From assembly GCF_944387805.1 (NCBI RefSeq), contig NZ_CALXGI010000016.1, positions 1 to 49,111 on the forward strand: a stretch of 49,111 nucleotides of DNA, written 5' to 3'. Origin of the DNA: an uncultured Pseudoflavonifractor sp. (GTDB taxonomy: Bacteria; Bacillota; Clostridia; Oscillospirales; Oscillospiraceae). Below are positions 33,255 through 42,824 of the stretch, piece after piece. The stretch's first letter is position 1; every line of letters begins with the position of its first letter. Made by a program: the position numbers and the translations under genes. The notes under the pieces are model-generated. The model saw only the letters and a list, made by a program, of their open reading frames with translations. It did not search any database and had not been told where the DNA came from.

Positions 33255-33571
33255 AGGAAGGTGAAGGAGGCGTCCCGGGGCAGGGCCAGCCCGCTCTCCG
33301 CCTCGGCGCATTTCAGGATGCCCGCCACCACCGGGCAGGCGGCGTGGCCCGGAAAGTGGGCACGGGCGTAGTCATACAGGGGCCCCTCCCCCGGCTTCTT
33401 CAGGCACAGCTCATAGCTGTCGAAGGTATCCCCCAGGTCCTCCAGCATCTTTTGCACGCTCTTGCAGCCGGAGGCCACCTTCAGCTTTACAGTGCCCTCG
33501 TCCTCGTCAAAATTGGCCTCCACTACGGCGGTAAACCCGCACACGCCCGGCTCAATCTTCAGTTTCTTCAT
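33251..33571 (-). CDS. Small cysteine-containing protein (DUF6951-like)
   Basis: A 106-residue protein starting KKLKIEPGVCGFTAVVEA, with five Cys at scattered positions (about 11, 36, 56, 79 and 87). It resembles a family of clostridial small proteins catalogued as DUF6951, from memory and with limited certainty. Cys spacing suggests metal or cluster binding. There is no signal peptide. It couples by overlap with the SBP gene and lies 25 bp after pgeF. Confidence 0.75.
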   Translation of the reverse strand: MKKLKIEPGVCGFTAVVEANFDEDEGTVKLKVASGCKSVQKMLEDLGDTFDSYELCLKKPGEGPLYDYARAHFPGHAACPVVAGILKCAEAESGLALPRDASFTFL

Positions 33572-33596
33572 GGTGCGCTCCCCCCGTTCTTATCTG

Positions 33597-34406
33597 TCAG
33601 TCCGTCAGGGCGATGGCCGCCCCCTGGCTGCCCCGCTCCCCCCTGGTCACCCGGTGGGACCAGTATTTTTCGTGGAGGCAGGCGGTGCAGTCGGGGGACA
33701 CGGCGATGTGGTCCTCCGTCAGCCCCTGCCGGAGCAGGCGGTAGACGTTAATGCCCTTCAAATCCACCCGGAACTTGCCGCCTGGCCAGGGGTCAATGAA
33801 CTTCAGCGCTCCGGCGCCCAGGGCGGCGGTCATGGCGTTGGGCACATCCTCCCCGGTCTCAAAGCAGCAGCGGGAGATGCCCGGGCCGATGGCGGCCCGA
33901 ATGTCCTCGCTGCGGCAGCCGTACAGGTCCCGCATCTTTTCGCAGGCCCGCTCCACAATGCCGTTGGCAGTGCCGCGCCATCCGGCGTGGACGGCAGAGA
34001 CCACCCGGCGCACCGGGTCGTGGAGGAGAATGGGCAGGCAGTCGGCGGAAAACACCACCAGACACAGCCCGGGCACATCGGTGATAAGGCCGTCGGCCTC
34101 ATAGTCCGGCTTCCGCCTCAGGCCGGAGCCCCCGTCGGCGGCGGTGCACACCCGCACCGTGTCCCCGTGGACCTGGCTGGAGAACACCACTTTGTCCACA
34201 TCCGCGCCGATAGCGGCGCAGAAACGGCGGTAATTCTCCTCCACGGCCCGCCGGTCGTCCCCCCGGTTTACGCCCAGGTTCAGGGAGGCGTAGATACCCT
34301 GGGACACGCCGCCCAGCCGGGTGGAAAAGCCGTGGACCACGCCGGGGCCCATATCGGCGCCCTGTCCGAAGGTGACGCCGTTTACCGTTTTCTCTGTAAC
34401 GTTCAT
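33597..34406 (-). CDS. pgeF: Peptidoglycan editing factor PgeF (YfiH/laccase-domain family)
   Basis: A 269-residue multicopper-oxidase-unrelated 'laccase domain' protein. PgeF hydrolyses wrongly made UDP-MurNAc-L-Ser; relatives act on purine nucleosides. Motifs: GFSTRLGGVSQG at the start, QVHGDTVRV, SADCLPIL with the conserved Asp/Cys, VHAGWRGTANGI and, near the C-terminus, CLHEKYWSHR. I start at ATG 34406, with GAGGGGAG upstream; the longer frame covers a direct-repeat stretch and has no ribosome site. Confidence 0.92.
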   Translation of the reverse strand: MNVTEKTVNGVTFGQGADMGPGVVHGFSTRLGGVSQGIYASLNLGVNRGDDRRAVEENYRRFCAAIGADVDKVVFSSQVHGDTVRVCTAADGGSGLRRKPDYEADGLITDVPGLCLVVFSADCLPILLHDPVRRVVSAVHAGWRGTANGIVERACEKMRDLYGCRSEDIRAAIGPGISRCCFETGEDVPNAMTAALGAGALKFIDPWPGGKFRVDLKGINVYRLLRQGLTEDHIAVSPDCTACLHEKYWSHRVTRGERGSQGAAIALTD

Positions 34407-34488
34407 ATACTCCCCTCTAAAAGCACGCCCAATTTCCTTTTGTGTTCCCAAAGCAGAGTCAGCCGGGTCAAGTGCAGATTCATTCATT

Positions 34489-34506
34489 AAGGTCATAAAG
34501 GTCATA
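34489..34506. repeat. Tandem 9-bp repeat upstream of pgeF
   Basis: AAGGTCATA occurs twice in direct contact (34489-34497 and 34498-34506) in the untranslated region before pgeF, a possible operator. Confidence 0.4.
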
Positions 34507-34570
34507 ATGGTATTTTTTACTATTGTAATCAAGCATAACACAAGACTCTGAACAAATCCATCGTGTTCAC

Positions 34571-34740
34571 GCTGCCGTTCCTACTCTGCGGCCGGGAAAG
34601 CAGAGTAGGAACCGGGGCTAAAAGAAAAGTGAAAAATGAAAGGAAAAACCAAAAGGCGGTCCCGGAGGGGGAAGGAATCTCCCCCCTCCGGAGGTTTTCA
34701 GCCCTTATTACGTTTCACTTTCCATTTTTCACTGCTGCCG
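34571..34740. repeat. Palindromic repeat element between pgeF and secA
   Basis: The ~240-bp gap holds a perfect 13-bp inverted repeat (34577-34589 with 34600-34612) and then a larger nested palindrome. AGTGAAAAATG near 34630 matches the complement of CATTTTTCACT at about 34723-34733. CCGGAGGGGG (34665-34674) pairs with CCCCCTCCGG further in, and AAAACC/GGTTTT and GGGCT/AGCCC add to it. GCTGCCG flanks it as a direct repeat (34571-34577, 34734-34740), which may be chance. It resembles a non-coding MITE- or REP-like element. Confidence 0.5.
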
Positions 34741-34783
34741 GGCCCCGCCCGGGTGCGTCGGTTATTGGGAATTCCCGAACTGC

Positions 34784-37543
<2,760 letters not shown>

Positions 37544-37619
37544 TTCTCGTTCACCTTTCTTCCGTGCATTGACAAAGGCCCGGGCCAGACGGCTCCCGGC
37601 CGGAATTTCCTAAGTTAGC

Positions 37620-37628
37620 AGTATACCA
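37620..37628 (-). promoter_or_regulatory. Extended -10 promoter of secA
   Basis: On the minus strand TGGTATACT; no good -35. It lies ~77 nt before secA. Confidence 0.5.
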
Positions 37629-37758
37629 TAAACCACCCCAATAAAAAAGTAGAAATTATGAACAAACCAGAGGGCGGAAAAAGTGTTTTTGTCGCCCGCG
37701 GGCAGGTATTTCCACTGAAAAAAAGCGCGGTTTGGAAATCCTGTCCGCCGGCCTGCCG

Positions 37759-37793
37759 CAAAAAGCGCCCCCGCCCGTCCCGGGCGGGGGCGC
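37759..37793 (-). terminator. Terminator of the DUF2284 gene
   Basis: A perfect 13-bp GC stem (37765-37777 with 37781-37793, loop TCC), followed on the minus strand by TTTTTG. It lies between this gene and secA. Confidence 0.88.
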
Positions 37794-37798
37794 GCTGC

Positions 37799-38335
37799 TC
37801 AGTCGATGAGCACGCAGGAGGTATAGGTCATGGTTCTGGGGCCGTAGTAGTACTTCATGCCCGACTGCTCGCAGACCCGGGAGACGAAAAGCCCGTAAGC
37901 CTCCATGGAGGGGATGGCCTTGTCCGGGAAGCGGCAGGGCGCGTCCGGGTAGGTGCAGGTCTTGCAGATGGAGCAGGCCCCCGAGGCCATGGGCAGACAG
38001 TCCGGCCAAATGGCCCGCAGCCGCTCCACCAGGCGGGAAAAGCGCTCCTTCTGCAGCCGCTCCAGCTCCTGCATGGTCTCCACGTCAAAGTCGTCCTCCA
38101 GCTCCCCGGTGGACTGGACCAGAATGCCCCGGCGGTACTGTCCCGCCCGGGCGGCCGTCTCCTCCAGCGTGCCGCAGGCAGGCGGGCAGGTCCAGCACCG
38201 GCCGTACATGCGGCACCGGTCTGCCGCGCACATCTCCCGTACCTCGGGCAGGAACTCCAGCGCCTCCATATTGACCGCCCCCGCCTGGGAAAAGCCGCAG
38301 TCCAGGGCCATGGTCACAATCTCCTCTGTTGTCAA
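37799..38335 (-). CDS. DUF2284 predicted metal-binding protein
   Basis: A 178-residue cysteine-rich protein (DUF2284). Cys are grouped as CRMYGRCWTCPPACG and, later, SGACSICKTCTYPDAPC, which could bind a metal or a cluster. No signal peptide; the biological role is unknown. I start at TTG 38335, with AGGGGGAG 6 nt before it; the longer frame runs through the leader hairpin. Confidence 0.85.
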   Translation of the reverse strand: MTTEEIVTMALDCGFSQAGAVNMEALEFLPEVREMCAADRCRMYGRCWTCPPACGTLEETAARAGQYRRGILVQSTGELEDDFDVETMQELERLQKERFSRLVERLRAIWPDCLPMASGACSICKTCTYPDAPCRFPDKAIPSMEAYGLFVSRVCEQSGMKYYYGPRTMTYTSCVLID

Positions 38336-38354
38336 GACGTTCTCCCCCTCTGTC

Positions 38355-38381
38355 CCCCGGAAGCCCGGGGGCGTTTTTTTC
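38355..38381. terminator. Hairpin with T-run in the DUF2284 leader
   Basis: CCCCCGG pairs with CCGGGGG (38355-38361 with 38366-38372, loop AAGC) and is followed by TTTTTTT on the plus strand. No plus-strand gene ends here, so it may shield the next plus-strand gene, or act in the minus-strand leader, where its C-run could also pair with the AGGGGGAG ribosome site. Confidence 0.5.
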
Positions 38382-38472
38382 AGTATAACACCGGGCGGTC
38401 CCGGCGGAAAAGGGAAAAATGTGAGCTCTGTGGTGTTTTCGCCCGTTTCTTCCGCCGTTTTTTTCTTCCCCA

Positions 38473-38501
38473 TTTACGCCGCTTTTCTTTGGTGGTACAA
38501 T
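38473..38501 (+). promoter_or_regulatory. Promoter of the DUF3298 lipoprotein gene
   Basis: TTTACG, a 17-nt spacer and TACAAT (38496-38501), 46 nt before the ATG. Confidence 0.5.
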
Positions 38502-38546
38502 ATATTCTGTATTGGTATCTGCATCTTTACCGGAAAAGGAGCTGCT

Positions 38547-39422
38547 ATGAAACGCCGAATTTTCTCTCTGGCCGCCGGACTTCTGCTGGCGCTCTCTGCC
38601 TGCGCCCCAGCCTCCCCGCAGTCCTCCCAGGAGCTGATCTACCCCACATCCCACCCCTCGTCCGCTCCGTCCCCCACGGGGAGTCAGGTCCCCCGGCCCA
38701 CGCCCGAGGTTTCCGCCGCCCCCGCCCCCACAGAGAGCCAGGCCGCCCAGGCGGAAGCGCCGGTGTGGGGCGTTCAGGAGAGCCAGTGCTCCCAGTCCGA
38801 CGACGCGGACAAGGACGTGCTGCTGGTTCAGGGCAAGTTCTCGCTGCCCCTGATTGAGAACGCCGAGGGGGTGCCCGCCTACGAGGCCATCAACCAGTGG
38901 TATATGGACCTGTCCGCCGGCCTGCGGAGCGACACCCTGGCCAACGCCGGCCAGGCCGACGCGGACTATGCCCTGTCCAAGTCCATGGGGTACGCCTTCA
39001 CCTACTACACCGATGAGGAGACCTACGAGATCACCCACCAGACCAGCCGGATGGTGAGCATTCTCCGCACCCACTACGGCCACACCGGCGGCACCTATCC
39101 CACCCTGCTCTACATGGCCGACCACTTTGACCTGACCACCGGCGAAGCGCTCGCCTTTGACGACTTCTTCACCGACCCGGACGCCGCCGCCGCCATCGCC
39201 CTGAAGGAGGTGCTCCGCCAGGCCGCCCAGGGGGACGCCAACGGCGTTACCTACGACACCGCCCTGGCTGAGAGCCTGTTCAAGCGGGAGAACTTCTACC
39301 TCACCGCCGACGCGGTGGTCTTTTTCTACCAGCCCCAGGACCTGGCCCCCAACGCCGCCGGCGCGCCCACCTTCCCGGTGGAGCGGAGCCTGTTCGGGGA
39401 CCTGCTGGCCGACTGGGCCTGA
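38547..39422 (+). CDS. Lipoprotein with DUF3298 (RsiV-like) domain
   Basis: A 291-residue protein: a signal with lipobox SAC, a low-complexity Pro/Ser/Ala linker (residues ~22-75), then a DUF4163/DUF3298 module. The segment HYGHTGGTYPT followed by DLTTGEALAFDDFFTD is the DUF3298 hallmark. Relatives are the extracellular part of anti-sigma factor RsiV and stand-alone lipoproteins that bind peptidoglycan or lysozyme-like ligands; there is no membrane helix or sigma gene here, so that role is not implied. GGAG precedes the ATG. Confidence 0.85.
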   Translation: MKRRIFSLAAGLLLALSACAPASPQSSQELIYPTSHPSSAPSPTGSQVPRPTPEVSAAPAPTESQAAQAEAPVWGVQESQCSQSDDADKDVLLVQGKFSLPLIENAEGVPAYEAINQWYMDLSAGLRSDTLANAGQADADYALSKSMGYAFTYYTDEETYEITHQTSRMVSILRTHYGHTGGTYPTLLYMADHFDLTTGEALAFDDFFTDPDAAAAIALKEVLRQAAQGDANGVTYDTALAESLFKRENFYLTADAVVFFYQPQDLAPNAAGAPTFPVERSLFGDLLADWA

Positions 39423-39446
39423 CAACTCTGACAATTTGGTGATACT

Positions 39447-40805
39447 ATGCTCAACTGCAATATAAAGGTAAACGACGTGTGCCGCCTCATCATCGAGGGG
39501 TACACCGCCGACGGCACCGGCGTGGCCCGGCTGGACGGGATTGTGGTCTTTGTCCAGGGGGGCGTCCGGGGCGAGGAGTGCGACGTGCGCATCGAGAAGG
39601 TGGGCCGGAGCAACCTGTTCGGCCGGGTGGTGCGGGTGTTCCAGCCCTCCCCCGCCCGGATTATGCCCCAGTGCATCCACTACACCAAGTGCGGCGGCTG
39701 CCAGTTCCGGCACATGAACTACGCCGAGGAGCTGGAGGCCAAGCGCATCCGGGTGGAGGACTGCCTGCGGCGCATCGCCGGGCTGGATGTGACGGTGCCC
39801 GTCATCCACGGGGCAAAGGACACCCGCCGGTACCGCAACAAGGTCCAGTTCCCGGTTCAGCCCGGGCCGGAAGGCCCCCGGGTGGGTTTCTACCGCCAGC
39901 GGACCCACCAGGTCATCTCGGTGGAGGACTGCCTGCTCCAGCCGGAGACCGCCGCCCGGCTCCGGGCCGCCGCGGTGTCCTGGATGCAGTGGAACAACAT
40001 CTCCGCCTACGATGAAACCACCGGTCGGGGGCTGGTGCGCCATATGTATGTCCGGGTGAACCGGGCGGGGCAGTCCCTGTTCTGCCTGCTGGTCAACGGC
40101 AAGTCGGTGCCCCAGGAGGAGGCCCTGGTCCGGGCCCTGCGGAACGTGGAGCCGGGGCTGGTTGGCGTGGTGCTGGGTGTCAACGAGAAGAAGAATAACG
40201 TCATTCTGGGCGACTCCTACCGCACCCTCTGGGGCCAGGATTGGCTGGAAGACACCCTGTGCGGCTTTACCTTCCGGCTGTCGGTGCCCTCCTTCTACCA
40301 GGTCAACGCCAATCAGGCGGAGGTGCTCTACGGCCGTGCCCTGGACTTTGCCGGTCTCACCGGCAGGGAGACCGTGCTGGACTTGTACTGCGGCATCGGC
40401 ACCATCAGCCTGGTGATGGCCCGGCAGGCGGGCAAGGTGTTCGGCGCCGAGGTGGTTCCCCAGGCGGTGGAGGACGCCAAGGGAAATGCCCTGCGCAACG
40501 GGGTGAACAACGCCGAGTTTCTCTGCGGCGACGCGGGCGAGGCCGCCCGCACTTTGGCTGCCCGGGGTGTGAAGCCTGACGTGGTGTGCGTGGACCCGCC
40601 CCGGAAGGGCCTGGCCGAGGACGTGGTGGACACCATTGCCGCCATGGCCCCGGAGCGGATTGTGTACGTCTCCTGTGACCCGGCCACCCTGGCCCGGGAT
40701 GTGAAGCGCTTTGCCGCCCTGGGCTATGCCCTCCGCAAAGCCGAGGCGGTGGACATGTTCCCCCGCACCGCCCATGTGGAGAGCGTGGTTCTGCTCACCA
40801 AATAA
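39447..40805 (+). CDS. rlmD: 23S rRNA m5U methyltransferase RlmD type
   Basis: A 452-residue SAM-dependent RNA uracil-5-methyltransferase with an N-terminal TRAM domain (DVCRLIIEGYTADGTGVAR), an iron-sulfur site beginning at Cys76 (CIHYTKCGGC), the SAM motif VLDLYCGIGTIS, DPPRKG and the catalytic Cys410 in YVSCDPATLARD. Closest in layout to RlmD/RlmCD, which methylates U1939 (and U747) of 23S rRNA. Ribosome site weak. The same window has a second, TRAM-less paralogue at 47664. Confidence 0.92.
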   Translation: MLNCNIKVNDVCRLIIEGYTADGTGVARLDGIVVFVQGGVRGEECDVRIEKVGRSNLFGRVVRVFQPSPARIMPQCIHYTKCGGCQFRHMNYAEELEAKRIRVEDCLRRIAGLDVTVPVIHGAKDTRRYRNKVQFPVQPGPEGPRVGFYRQRTHQVISVEDCLLQPETAARLRAAAVSWMQWNNISAYDETTGRGLVRHMYVRVNRAGQSLFCLLVNGKSVPQEEALVRALRNVEPGLVGVVLGVNEKKNNVILGDSYRTLWGQDWLEDTLCGFTFRLSVPSFYQVNANQAEVLYGRALDFAGLTGRETVLDLYCGIGTISLVMARQAGKVFGAEVVPQAVEDAKGNALRNGVNNAEFLCGDAGEAARTLAARGVKPDVVCVDPPRKGLAEDVVDTIAAMAPERIVYVSCDPATLARDVKRFAALGYALRKAEAVDMFPRTAHVESVVLLTK

Positions 40806-40807
40806 TT

Positions 40808-41347
40808 ATGATTTTTCTCGAGACTTCCCGTCTGACGCTCCGTACCGTAACATCGGAGGACGCCGCCGCCATTTACACCTGGCGCTCTGACCCCCGCTGC
40901 GCCCGGTATCAGCGGGGTCAGGTCACGGAATATGTGGAGATTGCCGCTCTGGTGGAAAAACACAGGGACGACGTTTTTTCCGTGGACGCCCCCTTTATGG
41001 CCGTGATGGCCCTCAGGAGCACCGGCGAGCCGGTGGGCGAGATTGTGGTGATGCCCCAGGACGGCGCCATCTCCCTGGGCTTTACCGTCTCGCCCCTGTA
41101 CCAGCGGCAGGGCTACGCCTTTGAGGCCCTGACCGCCCTCATGGATCTGCTCCACGCCCGGTTCCCCCAATGGGAATTTCTCTGCTTCACCGACCCGGAG
41201 AACACCCCCAGCATGGAGCTGCTGACCAGGCTGGGCTGCCGTGACCTGGGCTATGTGCCCGCCATGGACTCCCGGGTGTTTGGAAAGTGGATTACCGGGC
41301 AGACGGAAGCGGAAATTGCCCGGGCGGCGGGAGCGCCGCCCGGATAA
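40808..41347 (+). CDS. GNAT family acetyltransferase
   Basis: A 179-residue protein of the RimJ/RimL-like GNAT group: SRLTLRTVTSEDAAAIYTW opening, then the acetyl-CoA segment YQRQGYAFEAL and NTPSMELLTRLGCRD. The substrate is unknown. It starts 2 nt after the rlmD stop, without a clear ribosome site, so it is probably translated by coupling. Confidence 0.9.
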   Translation: MIFLETSRLTLRTVTSEDAAAIYTWRSDPRCARYQRGQVTEYVEIAALVEKHRDDVFSVDAPFMAVMALRSTGEPVGEIVVMPQDGAISLGFTVSPLYQRQGYAFEALTALMDLLHARFPQWEFLCFTDPENTPSMELLTRLGCRDLGYVPAMDSRVFGKWITGQTEAEIARAAGAPPG

Positions 41348-41365
41348 CCGGAGGACAGCGGAACG

Positions 41366-42064
41366 ATGAACTATAAGATTGCCATTTGTGACGATTCGGC
41401 GGCGGACCGGCAGTACCTGTCCACCCTGGCGGGCCGGTGGGCGGCGGACAGGGGACACACCCTTCAGACCGCTCTTTTCGCCTCCGCTGAGGAATTTCTC
41501 TTTCACTACGCCGAGGAGAAGGACTACGACATCCTGCTCCTGGACATTGAGATGGGGGCCATGGACGGCGTGACCATGGCCCGAACCCTGCGCCGGGACA
41601 ATGAGACGGTCCAGATTATCTTTGTCACCGGCTACTCCGACTACATCGCCGAGGGCTACGACGTGGCCGCCCTCCACTATCTGATGAAGCCCGTCCGGGA
41701 GGACAAGCTGTTCTCCGTGCTGGACCGGGCGGCGGAAAAGCTCTCCCGGAACGAAAAGATCCTGAACTTCGAGGCGGGCGGCGAGATGATGCGGGTGCCC
41801 GTCTATCAAATCAAGTACGCCGACGTGTCGGGCAACTATGTGACCATCCACGCCGCCGGGGAAATCACCGTGAAGATGACCCTGGGGGAGCTGGAGCGGC
41901 AGCTGGACAGCCGCTTCTACCGGGCGGGCCGGTCGGTCATTGTGAACCTGACCCGGATCAGCCGGGTGACCAGAACGGAGATCCGGCTCAGCGACGGCAC
42001 CGCCATCCCCCTGCCCCGGGGGGCATATGAGGGCGTAAACCGGGCCATTATCAATCTGAGGTGA
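41366..42064 (+). CDS. LytTR-family response regulator
   Basis: A 232-residue regulator: receiver domain with DD at 9-10 and phospho-acceptor Asp60 in LLLDIEMG, then a LytTR DNA-binding domain (YADVSGNYVTIH, FYRAGRSVIVNLTRI). LytTR proteins bind pairs of ~9-bp direct repeats one to two helical turns apart. It lies 18 bp after the acetyltransferase gene and 6 bp before its kinase gene. The likely target is the ABC exporter promoter 0.7 kb downstream. Confidence 0.94.
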   Translation: MNYKIAICDDSAADRQYLSTLAGRWAADRGHTLQTALFASAEEFLFHYAEEKDYDILLLDIEMGAMDGVTMARTLRRDNETVQIIFVTGYSDYIAEGYDVAALHYLMKPVREDKLFSVLDRAAEKLSRNEKILNFEAGGEMMRVPVYQIKYADVSGNYVTIHAAGEITVKMTLGELERQLDSRFYRAGRSVIVNLTRISRVTRTEIRLSDGTAIPLPRGAYEGVNRAIINLR

Positions 42065-42070
42065 TTGGGC

Positions 42071-42733
42071 ATGGGGTTCTTTTCCAGGCGGATTGACCGG
42101 CAGATCGCCTCCTACCAGCAGGAGCTGGTGGAGACCCACTACCGGGAAGTGGACAATATGTACCGGCAGATCCGGGGCTGGCGGCACGACTACCGCAACC
42201 ACATCCAGACCATGAAGGCCTATGCGGCCGCGGAGGACTGGGAGGCCATCAGGCGGTACCTGGACCTGCTGGACCAGGACCTGACCACGGTGGACACGGT
42301 CATCAAGACCGGCAACCCCATGGCCGACGCCATCCTCAACTCCAAGATCTCCCTGGCCCGCTCCAAGGGCATCCAGGTGGTGGCGGACGCCTGTATCCCG
42401 GTGAAGCTGAAGTCGTCGGAGATTGACCTGTGCTGCATTCTGGGCAACCTCTTTGACAACGCCATTGAGGCCAGCCTCCAGCTGCCGGAGGAACAGCGGC
42501 TCATCCGGGTGTACATGGACATGAAGAACACCCAGCTCTACATCTCCTTCACCAATTTCACCGCCGGGAAGAAGCTGCGCAAGGTGGGGCGCCTGTTCCG
42601 CACCACCAAGGGCGAGGGCCACGGCTTCGGGCTGGTGCGCATCGACGCCATTGTGGAGCGGCTGGGCGGGTACATCAGCCGCAACAGCGAGGACGGCGCC
42701 TTTACCACTGAGATTCTGCTCCCCCAGGCGTGA
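42071..42733 (+). CDS. Soluble GHKL sensor histidine kinase
   Basis: A 220-residue kinase made only of the catalytic core: H-box with candidate His39 (RHDYRNHIQTM), N-box NLFDNAIEA and glycine box KGEGHGFGL. It lacks the polytopic membrane sensor usually seen on AgrC-type GHKL kinases, so it must sense an internal or partner-delivered signal. ATG 42071 has GAGGTGA upstream; an in-frame TTG at 42065 is less likely. Confidence 0.9.
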   Translation: MGFFSRRIDRQIASYQQELVETHYREVDNMYRQIRGWRHDYRNHIQTMKAYAAAEDWEAIRRYLDLLDQDLTTVDTVIKTGNPMADAILNSKISLARSKGIQVVADACIPVKLKSSEIDLCCILGNLFDNAIEASLQLPEEQRLIRVYMDMKNTQLYISFTNFTAGKKLRKVGRLFRTTKGEGHGFGLVRIDAIVERLGGYISRNSEDGAFTTEILLPQA

Positions 42734-42739
42734 GCGCTG

Positions 42740-42772
42740 CAATTCGTCCCCCCAGCATGACAATTCGTCCCC
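42740..42772 (+). promoter_or_regulatory. Direct-repeat operator, candidate LytTR binding site
   Basis: CAATTCGTCCCC occurs twice as a perfect 12-bp direct repeat (42740-42751 and 42761-42772) with a 21-bp period, two helical turns, as in AgrA/LytTR sites. They span about -72 to -40 from the predicted start of the exporter promoter. Confidence 0.6.
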
Positions 42773-42805
42773 AGAATGATCTGGGGACGATTTCTTTGGT
42801 AGAAT
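42766..42805 (+). promoter_or_regulatory. Palindrome and -10 of the ABC exporter promoter
   Basis: CGTCCCCAG-N6-CTGGGGACG (42766-42789) is a perfect 9-bp palindrome overlapping the second direct repeat; TAGAAT (42800-42805) is a good -10. The -35 position reads TGATCT, so the promoter needs help from an activator. The predicted start near 42812 is 13 nt before the coding region. Confidence 0.55.
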
Positions 42806-42824
42806 GGTACCAGAGGTGACCGAG

